Made by a program: the position numbers and the translations under genes. 64,000 bases of DNA from Mesostigma viride. Lineage: Eukaryota > Streptophyta > Mesostigmatophyceae > Mesostigmatales > Mesostigmataceae. The notes beneath the pieces are model-generated. The model searched no databases, was not told the origin of the DNA, and saw nothing but the letters and a program-made list of their open reading frames with translations. Of the stretch, positions 12,101-22,431 are shown in pieces (positions within the stretch are counted from its first letter, which is position 1; each line of letters begins with the position of its first letter). Where the stretch lies: the NCBI GenBank assembly GCA_009746045.1, contig RPFO01000080.1:3514251-3578250 (forward strand), in the 5' to 3' direction.

Positions 12101-13506
12101 GTGGTCATACCTGATCCTTGTATTCACGATTCACTCACAACCCTAGTGGTCATACCTAATCCTTGTATTCACGATTCTCTCACAACCCTAGTGGTCATAC
12201 CTGATCCTTGTATTCACGATTCACTCACAACCCTAGTGGTCATACCTGATCCTTGTATTCACTCACAACCCTAGTAGTCATACCTAATCCTTGTATTCAC
12301 GATTCACTCACAACCCTAGTGGTCATACCTGATCCTTGTTTTCACGATTCACTCACAACCCTAGTGGTCATACCTAATCCTTGTATTCACGATTCACTCA
12401 CAACCCTAGTGGTCATACCTGATCCTTGTATTCACGATTCACTCACAACCCTAGTGGTCATACCTAATCCTTGTATTCACGATTCTCTCACAACCCTAGT
12501 GGTCATACCTGATCCTTGTATTCACGATTCACTCACAACCCTAGTGGTCATACCTAATCCTTGTATTCACGATTCTCTCACAACCCTAGTGGTCATACCT
12601 GATCCTTGTATTCACGATTCACTCACAACCCTAGTGGTCATACCTAATCCTTGTATTCACGATTCACTCACAACCCTAGTGGTCATACCTGATCCTTGTA
12701 TTCACGATTCACTCACAACCCTAGTAGTCATACCTAATCCTTGTATTCACGATTCACTCACAACCCTAGTGGTCATACCTGATCCTTGTATTCACGATTC
12801 ACTCACAACCCTAGTGGTCATACCTGATCCTTGTATTCACTCACAACCCTAGTAGTCATACCTAATCCTTGTATTCACGATTCACTCACAACCCTAGTGG
12901 TCATACCTGATCCTTGTTTTCACGATTCACTCACAACCCTAGTGGTCATACCTAATCCTTGTATTCACGATTCACTCACAACCCTAGTGGTCATACCTGA
13001 TCCTTGTATTCACGATTCACTCACAACCCTAGTGGTCATACCTAATCCTTGTATTCACGATTCTCTCACAACCCTAGTGGTCATACCTGATCCTTGTATT
13101 CACGATTCACTCACAACCCTAGTGGTCATACCTAATCCTTGTATTCACGATTCACTCACAACCCTAGTGGTCATACCTGATCCTTGTATTCACGATTCAC
13201 TCACAACCCTAGTGGTCATACCTGATCCTTGTATTCACGATTCACTCACAACCCTAGTGGTCATACCTAATCCTTGTATTCACGATTCACTCACAACCCT
13301 AGTGGTCATACCTAATCCTTGTATTCACGATTCACTCACAACCCTAGTGGTCATACCTGATCCTTGTATTCACGATTCACTCACAACCCTAGTAGTCATA
13401 CCTAATCCTTGTATTCACGATTCACTCACAACCCTAGTGGTCATACCTAATCCTTGTATTCACGATTCACTCACAACCCTAGTGGTCATACCTAATCCTT
13501 GTATTC
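6145..13506. repeat. 45-bp minisatellite of about 163 units with higher-order structure
   Basis: Head-to-tail 45-bp units translate as HDSLTTLVVIPDPCI in one plus frame. The main variation is CCTGATCC versus CCTAATCC, with rarer TGTTTTCAC, GATTCTCTC and TAGTAGTC variants. At many points a unit has lost 7 bp (CGATTCA), giving 38 bp and shifting the frame. Breaks between 38-bp units repeat at 578 bp (12x45+38), 488, 443, 308 and 173 bp, showing higher-order blocks; 10751-11328 and 12253-12830 carry the same variant order. The array fills most of the intron between exons 2 and 3 of the minus-strand membrane-protein gene. I do not regard the plus-strand frames as protein coding. Confidence 0.97.
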
Positions 13507-13866
13507 CTGGTACATATGACTCACTGACGTGGCCGCCATGATATGTACGCACAGCTGACGCAGAAACAAGAGGTCTACCCAGTCACTTTAGCCCATGCTT
13601 CACTCTTAGCACGTTCCCCACGCACGCAGAAACTTCCCTCAACATGACAGGAAGGTAGCAACGCAAGACATTCCTGTAACCACTCGAGGCTGCTACAGTA
13701 CAAGCATAACACACACCCAGTTTACAATTCGTTGTGTGACTACGACACGGTAATGCATACTGACAAAACCTGCGGTTCATCCGCGTGGCTATGACACGCT
13801 CGCCTGTGTGTCCACATCATTCCCACATAAATTAGCGAAATGAATTCAGTATTTTTTTAAAAACAA

Positions 13867-13915
13867 ATTCTTAGCCCTGCTGTCCCACCTGAAGAGGAAC
13901 GCGGCGGCGCCCACG
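13867..13915 (-). repeat. Decayed downstream copy of the exon-2 end
   Basis: The minus strand carries GTGGGCGCCGCCGCGTTCCT and then TCTTCAGGTGGGACAGCA. These match the last part of the exon at 13986-14212 (GTGGGCACCGCCGTGTTCCT, GTTCGGGTGGGACAACA). The coding frame decays immediately after, and the copy ends in A/T-rich sequence. Confidence 0.75.
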
Positions 13916-13985
13916 ACATGCGCACTATGTCATGACATACACTCATACGCCTAGCCTAGGGTTACCCCATCCACGCCCCACTCAC

Positions 13986-14212
13986 ACAGGAACTTCTTGG
14001 CCATGTTGTCCCACCCGAACAGGAACACGGCGGTGCCCACGGCCAGCGAGACTGCCAGCATGAGCACGCGGTAGGCGCCCAGAGATCCGCTGGTGCGGTC
14101 CACCAGCTCCCCGAAGAAGAAGAAGAAGGTGTACATGTAGTTTGCGAATGACACGAACATGATGAGCGCCTCGAGGAAGGGGATGCCCAGGATGGGAGTA
14201 GCCAGGTCCCAC
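13986..14212 (-). CDS. Multi-pass membrane protein gene, exon 2 of those detected
   Basis: Acceptor CGCAG (AG at 14214-14213) precedes the exon; donor GTGAGT at 13985-13980 follows. The first base completes a GAG codon begun by exon 1, giving the junction ALHE-WDLATP. The exon encodes WDLATPILGIPFLEAL, a Phe-rich hydrophobic segment (FVSFANYMYTFFFFF), a short loop GELVDRTSGSLGAY, a second hydrophobic segment (RVLMLAVSLAVGTAVFLFG), and WDNMAKKFL. That gives two likely transmembrane helices. It ends one base into the codon completed by exon 3. The family is unknown to me. Confidence 0.8.
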
Positions 14213-15100
14213 CTGCGGGCGCACGCACGCGGGGCATGAATGAGCACAACAATCATCGGCGCACGCACACTCCGGCAGGAACACGACCAATCATCAGTGC
14301 AGGCACATGGGCATGAATAAAGAGCAATAATTGGCGCAGGCACACGGGCATGAACAGGAGCGGGACATCATACACAAGGGCCTGTTGGCGTGGATGCATC
14401 GAGGACAACGCATGTGGGATGTAGCAGACCGCTCGTTGACGTGACAAACAATGAGCCATTAATAAATCCTCAAACTGGAATAGTCGACACAATACAATAG
14501 TGGATGAATCCTCGAGCCGTTGATGAGCCCTCGAACAAGACTAATGATTGATGATTACCTCGAACAGTGAGGATGGGGGGGTCATGGGATGGGGGTGGCC
14601 AGGTCCCAGCTGTTTCGTTCGCACGCGAGCGCACACATAATCGATAGAAACACAAGTGCAGGATGGGGCGCACAAGTGTACGTTGGGGCGCATGCACTGT
14701 CGATACTACGTTGCATACACCCTTGTAAGCTGTAACATATCATACACCTTTGTAAGCTGTATCATATCATACATCCTTGTAAGCTGTAACATAGCATACA
14801 CGATTGTAAGATGGTGTGATGGGGAAGGGATGGGATGGGGTTGCCCCCATCCTCCAGATGACCACTTGCACACGCGACGGTAAAAACAGTAGCAGGTGTG
14901 AAGATCATTCGAAGGGGGAGTGTCCATCATACGCACGGACAATAATAGGGCCACACATTCATTAGGGAGTTGCCTCGGGAAAGGGCGGGGTCTACGGCTT
15001 CGCAATAGAAGGTTGGCTTGAGATCATGTGTGGGTGGGAATAGCCAGGTCCCATCTGAAAAGACCAAGCCTCCCCATTTGATTCGTATACGGTCGCACAC

Positions 15101-15111
15101 ATGCCATTTCA

Positions 15112-15142
<31 letters not shown>

Positions 15143-15195
15143 TCGCACGCACGCAGGCACGCACGCTCGCACGCACGCAGGCACGCACGCACGAA

Positions 15196-15235
<40 letters not shown>

Positions 15236-15244
15236 GGCAGGCAG

Positions 15245-15327
<83 letters not shown>

Positions 15328-15344
15328 TGCACGCACGTAGGCAG

Positions 15345-15379
<35 letters not shown>

Positions 15380-15455
15380 GGCAGGCACGCACGCACGCAG
15401 GCAGGCACGCACGCACGAACGCACGCAGGCACGCACGCACGCACGACGCACGAAT
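15101..15455. repeat. GCAC tetranucleotide microsatellite
   Basis: About 350 bp of ACGC/GCAC repeat with scattered AGGC variants. It gives Ala-Arg-Thr-His or Arg-Ala-Cys-Val repeat frames on both strands, which are artefacts. Confidence 0.95.
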
Positions 15456-15557
15456 GCACAGGATGTATGCATACAAGTCCCGTGATGCATGGGCCACGCA
15501 TGGAGGAGGGCACAGGATCGGCAGGCGGTGGAGAGCGATCACGTCTGGGAAAATCAT

Positions 15558-15735
15558 AGAGGAGGAGGAGGAGGAGGAGGAGGAGGAGGAGGAGGAGGAG
15601 GAGGAGGAGGAGGAGGAGGAGGAGGAGGAGGAGGAGGAGGAGGAGGAGGAGGAGGAGGAGGAGGAGGAGGAGGAGGAGGAGGAGGAGGAGGAGGAGGAGG
15701 AGGAGGAGGAGGAGGAGGAGGGGGAGGAGGAGGGT
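15558..15735. repeat. GAG/CTC trinucleotide microsatellite
   Basis: About 58 uninterrupted GAG triplets (poly-Glu or poly-Gly on plus, poly-Leu or poly-Ser on minus). On the transcribed minus strand this is a CTC tract inside the intron upstream of exon 2, between two decayed acceptor copies. Confidence 0.95.
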
Positions 15736-16629
15736 AGGGGATCGGGGAAGTGTGGGACGGGATGGGCCAGGTCCCACCTGCAAGGGCAGCGGTGAGAGGA
15801 AGTCAAGGTTGAGGTAGACAACTGTTTGGTAGAGAGAACCGCAAGGACAGGATTGAAGGGTGCAGCCGGCTTGGGGATGGATGGCGGGTGTTTGGTAGGG
15901 AAAACCAACACGAGGGGATAAGAGAGGGGTGCGACAGGGGTGGCCAAGGCCCACCTGTTTGCGGGTATGCATGACAGCAGGTTGCAGCAGACAAGAAGAC
16001 CAAGACCAACATTATAGCAAGCCAAACGCCTTTCGCTTTGCCAAGCCGTCAACGCAAGCCATGGACAGGACGAAATGCGGGAGAGGAAAACCATCACCAA
16101 ACAAACAGGCTAGCGGGAAGAGATTATACTTGGTAATAATGTCACCGTGATCAGGTCATCGTCAGATCAGGCATGGGGGCTGACGCCTGCCCAGTGCCAT
16201 GATGGACAGGGGTACGGGGGCATGCGATCATGGAGAGGGAGCGGGAGCGAGCAGGCTCATGGGGAGATGGTGGACAGGGCAGTAGAGGATAAAAGGGCTG
16301 GTTTCTGATCTTGTGGTAGAGGTGGCCATGTCCCGTCTGCGAACATGCACCTACCCTAGCACGCGCCAGTATTATAATTCCACGCACCTACCCTACATAC
16401 ACTGAACTGAACCGCATAGCTGCAAGCACCGAATTAAACCTAAATCACACCCGCGACACGCATCTACCCAGGACACGTGCCCGCATGCACAAAAATTTTA
16501 TGCGAGGACAACGGAAGGCGGTGGAGAGCAGCATCAAATCGTGAGACCGTCTGAAGGGGAGGAGCAAGGGAGAAGAAATAGAAGGGGAGGGGCAAGCAGA
16601 CCATCGGGATTGGCGGATATGGTATAGAC

Positions 16630-17180
16630 TCCTCGTCTCTCTTTCGATGGTGACGAGGGTACAGGATGGGAGGGTCTTCTTCGATGGTGACTAGGGTACA
16701 GGATCATTGGTAGGGGCTCAGCATAAACCTGGGAACTGGAGTCCCCATCAACCAAGCCGGCACACGTCAGTAGACCTGGGAACTGGAAACCCATTGACCG
16801 AGCTGGTACATCAATGACAAGTGCTGGCCACAGAGTGTACGTCCATAAACCTGGGCACCCATTTACCAAGCCTGATATACTACTATATGTCCATAAACCT
16901 GGGCTCCCAGGGCCATACCCTGGGATGCATTAGGAACGCCTGCCCGCTTGTGTATAGGGGTCCAGGTCCCTTTAATGGTTCCCACCCACATAACACGACC
17001 ACCACGTACTTTACCTCATCAGTACTGGGCATGCATCCGTAATGCTGGACACGCATCAAGTAAACCGAAACTACATCGATAAACTGGGCCCCGTGCTGGA
17101 CACAAGGAATCAAACTGGGCACAGTACTACACACAGGGAACAAAACTAGGAATAACAAATCAAACTGGACACTGAACGGG
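16630..17180. repeat. Degenerate short tandem repeats in an intron
   Basis: Loose repeats of about 20-70 bp follow one another: GATGGTGACNAGGGTACAGG twice near 16645-16705, ACCTGGGAACTGG-type units near 16725-16910, and CAAACTGGGCACAG-type units near 17080-17180. No coding region is seen. This fills the intron between exons 1 and 2 next to the acceptor-copy array. Confidence 0.6.
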
Positions 17181-17302
17181 ATGGTTTTCAATCATGATGG
17201 CTCAACTGACCCAGTGGATGGGGCACACAGCAACAGAGTAGGGCGTGCAGAAACAAAGCTGAACACGTCAGTTCACATGGCCGCACCACCACACCCACTC
17301 AC

Positions 17303-17435
17303 TCGTGCAGCGCAAACGGGGGGTCTTTCAGGTACATGGGCGCCAGGCCGATCTCCTTCCCCTCCGACACTTCCTTGTTTGCAATTGGGTCAGATGTGTC
17401 CAGAGGTGTAGAGGCTTCTGGGGCGGCGCCACCTT
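17303..17435 (-). CDS. Multi-pass membrane protein gene, first detected exon
   Basis: The exon ends at donor GTGAGT (17302-17297), leaving GA of a codon that exon 2 completes as GAG. A plausible acceptor (TTCACAG) sits just above 17435, but the upstream limit is uncertain. It encodes an acidic, hydrophilic segment (GGAAPEASTPLDTSDP, then IANKEVSEGKEIGLAPMYLK, DPPFALHE), probably a soluble N-terminal region before the first membrane helix. Together the five exons give about 215 residues with about four hydrophobic segments. No start codon or promoter could be assigned; the first exon may lie in 17440-18100. Confidence 0.6.
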
Positions 17436-18471
17436 CTGTGAACGCCCGGGCAGACGATCGACCACGAATCGGCATACGATTCCCAGGGGGGGGGAGGGGG
17501 TCGAAACGAGCACACTTAGATCGACGTAATGCCGCGATAAGATGATGTCTGCAGTCTGGGCACCCGCGGTGCATGACCGCGCCGCAATCGTTTGGAATGG
17601 GTAGCAGACGTGAACATATGAGGGCAACTCGCGTGTTCAATTTATGTATGCAGTCCATGCGTGCTAACGTCGGACAGGGGGGATCCGCTTCATACCGTGC
17701 CGGCGACGAAGCTCTGCCATGATATTTGAACGTTGTAGGTTGCAGTCTTGATCTCAGAAAGGTGCCTTGAGGGCAGGGTAGTAATAGCCTGGCCGACAAC
17801 GCTGGGGAAGATGCTCCAATCGCGATTCCAATCGTTTCCCAGTCGATACGACGCGCAAATCGCGAAAGCGACGACGGGTGCAGCTTGTTATATGGCAAAC
17901 CAAATTTTCTTCTAATTGAAGTTTTATGTACAAAGTATAAAGAGTGATGACAATATTGAAACCCGTCTGGCGATGAATTCTCTGAGCCAAAATGCTCCGG
18001 CTTTCAGATTCTATCCATGAAGCAGCACGTACTCCGTGTCCCGACGCCCGGCCTCGACCTGCCACAATGCTCTATCGACCCTGGCTCCACGATCAACTAC
18101 CGTAATCCGAGGCTGATACAGACACCGAAATTCGAGAAAATTGCAGTCACGACGGGCACGTCAATGGCCGAATTGCCAAAATTTGTCGTCGCTTGGCAAA
18201 AAAGAAAGTCCGGTCTTCCGCTGTCAACTAATTTCGGGTAAGTGGGTATATTTATTATCCAATTGTTATCTCCGCTGTCAACTAATTCACACCCACCTAC
18301 CCGATTTACTTCTTTTTTTTAACCCCTTTTTTTTTACCCTTTTTTTTAAACCCAGTACTTCGGCCTGACTTCGGTGTCTTTCCGACCGATTCCAGCCATC
18401 CTGCACATGCGCCGTCATCGTCCACGACACGTGGAATGGCGGGAAATGCTGTCACGGTCGCAGGCATGTCA

Positions 18472-18474
18472 TGA

Positions 18475-18507
<33 letters not shown>
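18472..18507. repeat. GTT trinucleotide microsatellite
   Basis: About 11 GTT units. A poly-T/C-rich stretch lies just before it near 18310-18355. No gene is seen between 17440 and 19390 apart from these repeats; this is the shared upstream space of two divergently oriented genes. Confidence 0.9.
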
Positions 18508-18564
18508 GTCCCACGCCGCAGTCAGCAGCAGAGAATTCTTTACAGTTGTGGCCGAGGGCCGTAT

Positions 18565-18884
18565 ATATATATATATTCAGTATCTGTGGTACTGTCGGGG
18601 CACTGGACATGGACGGCATGCATGAGCGTGTACAAAGTACAAACTACCGTACAAAGTCTTCTAGAGCAAGTAGTCGGAAGCCACTATTTTTCTCAGAGCC
18701 ACTATTTTGCAGCTACAACTGCTAATATATATATATTCAGTATCTGTGGTACTGTCGGGGCACTGGACATGGACGGCATGCATGAGCGTGTACAAAGTAC
18801 AAACTACCGTACAAAGTCTTCTAGAGCAAGTAGTCGGAAGCCACTATTTTTCTCAGAGCCACTATTTTGCAGCTACAACTGCTA
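18565..18884. repeat. Perfect 160-bp tandem duplication
   Basis: Two adjacent copies with a period of exactly 160 bp (for example TATCTGTGGTACTGTCGG at 18581 and 18741) show no difference that I can find. Each copy begins with a TA-dinucleotide run. Perfect identity implies very recent duplication or an assembly duplication. Confidence 0.95.
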
Positions 18885-19395
18885 CTAGAGCAACACGTCT
18901 GGAACCTGTCTGGACAACTACCTACAAAGTTGTGGTCAAAACGTCGACTGTCCGCCAAGTCGCGCCGCGCCGAAGTCGTCCTGTAAATTGTCTTGACAAT
19001 TCTAGTAATTACCAATACCTGCTGGATCCTAAAAGTTCGGGGTAGCAAAAGGGGCGGTTTCATTAGTATCCACTAGTAAAAAGGCAATGGATCTCCAGAA
19101 TCGAAAACCATCCACCATCCAATGATGTCATGCACTATTGCGAGCCATCAATTATGTTGCTTCCTTTGCCGAAAATGCGCCTGGTGCAGACCACGCGCGG
19201 TTCACTGGCCCGTGACTAACTGACGTGGCTTCGTGGGTGCACCGCCTCGTACCCGCCAGACAGCTCAGACTGACTGCCACATGGCCCACTGGATAAGGAG
19301 CACCAACGTCATAAGCACCGAAGGCCACTATGGGTCCGCACTGCGCATTATTACGTAGCACGAGACAACCTTCATTTGCGTGGTGACTAGTGATC

Positions 19396-19962
19396 ATGGC
19401 TGCCGTAACGTTAGTTCAATGCCACGTACCGACGATGACATTGGCGTGCAATGCCGCGCCATGTGCCCGACCAGCGAGCATGCGCGTTGCGCCCACATCC
19501 CGGGCCCCGCGTAGCTCTTCCTCTCTCGCGGGCAACCCCCTTCGGCTTTCCCTCAGTTCTAAACAGGCGTCGCCCGCTGCCAGGCACACGCTCGTGACCA
19601 AGGCCATCGAGGGGAGTGTGGGCGATGGGCGCGTCATGGAGATTGACTCGCCGGAGACGATGAACCGGGTGCTCCAGGAGGCGGGAGATAAGCTCGTAGT
19701 GCTCCAGGTCAGCACCAAGACGTGCGGGCCGTGCAAAATGATCTACCCCCATCTAGTGAAGATGAGCGTGGAGCACGAGGATGCCGTGTTCGCCAAAATC
19801 ATGGGCGACGCGACGCCCGAGACCCGGTCGTTGATGCGCGAATGGAATGTCAAGTCAGTACCCCTCTTCCGCTTCTTCAAGTCGGGCGAGGTCGTACACA
19901 GCCATACGGGCGCCAACGCGGAGGTCTTGAGAGGCGAATTCAAGAAGTTCAATGCCAAGTGA
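19396..19962 (+). CDS. Plastid-targeted thioredoxin-like protein
   Basis: Intronless 188-codon gene for a thioredoxin-fold protein. The first about 65-70 residues are rich in Ala, Arg, Ser and Thr and poor in acidic residues, as in a chloroplast transit peptide. The rest is a thioredoxin domain with active site TKTCGPCKMIYP near residues 114-125, cis-proline region NVKSVPLFRFF and the end GEFKKFNAK. The usual Trp before CGPC is Lys-Thr here, as in plastid CDSP32-type and other atypical thioredoxins, so reducing partners may differ from m/f/x/y types. I prefer the ATG at 19396 (context ATCATGGCT) to the one at 19390. A TGTAA-like motif at 20341 is a possible poly(A) signal. It is the best-preserved host gene here, and its subfamily is uncertain. 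Confidence 0.88.
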   Translation: MAAVTLVQCHVPTMTLACNAAPCARPASMRVAPTSRAPRSSSSLAGNPLRLSLSSKQASPAARHTLVTKAIEGSVGDGRVMEIDSPETMNRVLQEAGDKLVVLQVSTKTCGPCKMIYPHLVKMSVEHEDAVFAKIMGDATPETRSLMREWNVKSVPLFRFFKSGEVVHSHTGANAEVLRGEFKKFNAK

Positions 19963-21250
19963 GGCGCCGTGACTTAACAACACTTGATGGCTCACGAACC
20001 TTGAAGCCGAGAACCCGTTATGAGAACGGGGAAAGATTCTGTGGGCGCGTCATCCCCGCTGTAACCGCCGGCCATGCGTTCCGGGGCCAGTTTCTCGCCA
20101 GGAAGCACGCGCTTTACGCACACATGCCATGGGACCCATATCTCGCACCTGGAAGTCAGCGGTGGTCGTTAACACTTGGAAATCAGCACATTGGCATTTT
20201 CACTGGCTTTATCAAGGGACCTTGCCTAATGGCAGGGAGGATCACTGTGCTAAGTGTACCTTAGACACTACTATACTGCACCCCCAACGCTGGACGCATT
20301 TGGCCCTTTCTTGTGCTGTGCTGCACAGGGGTCTACGGCTTGTAAAACGGGGTTAGTTTCTGGTCTTGTTGTGCAATGGCAAGGGTCCCAAAGGGCGGTA
20401 GTGGCCAGAACCCCTACAGCATGTACCACTGCACATGTCAGCAACGGTCATGGCTTTGGCCAAAGGGAACAGCGCCTGCAACCTAGTTCCATTAATTAAT
20501 GGTTAGTCAATACTCTCACCACATTATTCACAGCCGCCATGCCTGGCCGGGTGCTGCACGACTTTTGCCACGTCATCGTGCACGCGTGGCAGTGGGACCA
20601 ACATATAGGTCCTAGATCTCGAGCCAATTCGGCTCTTCTATACCGTTGTGGGGGTGGTGCGTCCAGGACGTAAGTGTCCCAACTGCTTGAGGACGTCGGG
20701 CTTAAGGGATCATTAATTAATTGATTGCACACCCAGTCCTGTTGGGGAGCCGTGGATGATGGTGTAGGCGACCTGGTTAATCTACCGGTAAATCTAAAAA
20801 TGATCCCACCACCTCATGCTAAATAAATTTGAAGTTATCCATTTGGTACACTAGAGCCCTCGATGATGTACGCTTAGTTGTTATTAATACTTATTTTAAC
20901 GACTAGAACGAGACCGAATTTCAATTTCAATTTCAATTTCAATTTCAGACGGTTCAATTTCCGACTTTAAGATTTTCGCCGATGTGTCGAAAAAGGATCA
21001 GTCGACAAAGGATGTACTCGACTTCTTCGTCAAATCTCATTGACCAGGTTTTGAAACAACCCACGAACGCCGTAGATGCAGATCCAACGGAGCAAACAAC
21101 GTCTCGACCGGCGCGACGCCAATTAGGCGCCTCGGTTCCGAGCCATTTTACAACGTCGCGTACCCGAGCCCTTTTCTGCATTTTACGTGAAATGTAAAAT
21201 CCGCTTGCCTGACAGGGAATTCCGTCCAATACCGTCGTGCAATACCACCA
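19963..21250. other. Intergenic, no gene recognised
   Basis: Short frames in this stretch have no recognisable domain. An ATTTCA hexamer run lies at about 20920-20947. A short open frame at 20982-21197 is low complexity and unsupported. Confidence 0.6.
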
Positions 21251-21480
21251 CACATGTGCTACACTAGACGCGACGGGCTCACACCCGGGCAGCCTCCTGG
21301 TTTGTCTGTAATATGGAGGCAGATGGTACGCAAGGATAGATGGCAAGTAGTGATGAAGGAGACCACCCCCAAGTCTGTGGGGGCTCCGCGTGTGACCGCG
21401 TATGGCATTAATAGCGATACGGGCCGCGGTGCCCACAACCCTGTAACTAGGACCTAGATAGCTTACACCATCCATTCCAC
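21251..21480. repeat. Dispersed repeat R1, copy 1
   Basis: About 230 bp starting CATGTGCTACAC and ending CCATCCATTCCA is closely matched by 25948-26180. The second copy lies inside a 5'-truncated LINE retrocopy, so R1 is probably the 3' untranslated part of a LINE. Both copies stay open over about 67 codons, but a 2-bp difference shifts the frame, so I do not call it coding. Confidence 0.8.
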
Positions 21481-22233
21481 CACCCCATCCTCCGCCGCCA
21501 TCACGGCCCAGCTCCACGACATCGACCAGCGCCTCAAGGACAATGCCATCGCCATCGAGGTCGATCCTGCAAAACACCGCAGGCCTCACCGCCCAGGCGG
21601 TGAAGGACATTGCCGCCAAGCCAGCCCTCGCTGGCCCGGCTGGCGGTGCTCCTCCCACCCAGACCTGGGCGGACATGCTTAAGCATCACACCACCTCCAC
21701 CACCTCCACCGCTGCAGCACAGCTCCAGCAGCAGAAGCTCGACCTCCGCGAGGAGGCCGAGCTTGCCAAGCGCAGCCTTAACGTCATACTCAAGAACTTC
21801 GACATGGAGGAAGGTGAGAATTCCGAGAAGCTTGCGCGTACGTTTGAGAGCAAAATCCTTGATCGCATGGGCCAGCTTCTTGGTGAGATTAAGCTGGTCG
21901 CCCACCGCCTTCCCCGCGGGGTAAGGCCGGGGCGCCCCCGCTTCTTCTCATCTTTAAGAGCCCGGCGGACAAGATTTCGTTTCTCAGACGCCGCAAGCGG
22001 CTCGAGAACACTCCCTTCACCGTGGACGACGACTTTACCCCGGCGCAGCAACAACGGCGACGGGAGCTATGGCCGACCTACCTCCCGCTCCGGCAGACCA
22101 AGGCGGGCCAGCCGGTGTACTGGAAGGGGGCGGCCATCTACGTCGGCTACAAGCCCTGGCACGCGACCGGCCAGCGACCACCGCGGCCCCAGAGACTCCA
22201 GACGCCCCAGCTTAGGGGAATACAGCAGTAGTA
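21480..22233 (+). pseudogene. LINE ORF1-like RNA-binding protein relic, copy 1
   Basis: Conceptual translation runs ITAQLHDIDQRLKDNAIAIE, a Pro/Ala linker, WADMLK, a coiled-coil-like region (LDLREEAELAKRSL), and then KISFLRRRKRL and QQQRRRELWPTYLPLRQTKA, ending VYWKGAAIYV. The last part resembles the C-terminal nucleic-acid-binding end of LINE ORF1 proteins. A 4-bp insertion near 21560 and a frame change near 21920 break it. The same 3' flank (GGGGAATACAGC onward) follows copies at 49240 and 50818, so it belongs to a dispersed element. Confidence 0.75.
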
Positions 22234-22420
22234 GTGTAGAATAGTTAGACAGTGGCCTTGTACATGCACGCCTACTACAGGCACTATACCAGCTGACTCA
22301 TGAACCTTAATTAGTCATGTACATGTGTGCCCATGACGCGCCACACACCAGATGCCGCCTAGCTTTATTATTTAGTTATGCTGTGACTACGCAGAGAGGT
22401 ACGTTCTCTGCTGAGACGCC
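22234..22420 (+). repeat. 3' flank of the ORF1-like element, copy 1
   Basis: Sequence after the ORF1-like stop (GTAGAATAGTTAGACAGTGG and onward, GCACTATACCAGCTGA) recurs in inverted orientation at 49070-49240 and 50120-50300, again directly after ORF1-like relics. It is therefore the untranslated tail of the mobile unit. Confidence 0.7.
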
Positions 22421-22431
22421 ATCATGGTTCT

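Larger units (their letters stand above)
14590..16346 (-). repeat. Array of six decayed copies of the exon-2 acceptor
   Basis: On the minus strand, segments near 14590-14620, 14840-14870, 15035-15060, 15762-15785, 15940-15965 and 16316-16345 resemble the acceptor and first bases of the exon at 13986-14212 (CAG|GTGGGACCTGGCTACTCC). Several keep a pyrimidine tract and AG: TTTTCAGATGGGACCTGGCT, CCTTGCAGGTGGGACCTGG, ACAGGTGGGCCTTGGCCAC. None is followed by the rest of the exon. Microsatellites separate some of the copies. Confidence 0.8.

Noticed and set aside
6145-13506. CRISPR-like array
   Set aside because: Units are contiguous with no unique spacers and no cas genes, and the genome is eukaryotic.
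6145-13541. Plus-strand frames of HDSLTTLVVIPDPCI repeats as a repeat protein
   Set aside because: Frames stay open only because 45 is a multiple of 3. Many 7-bp deletions shift the frame, ends are arbitrary, and the region lies in an intron of a minus-strand gene.
15018-16100. Long minus-strand and plus-strand ORFs with Arg-Ala-Cys-Val, poly-Leu, poly-Ser or poly-Glu
   Set aside because: They are generated by GCAC and GAG microsatellites; no non-repeat coding part.
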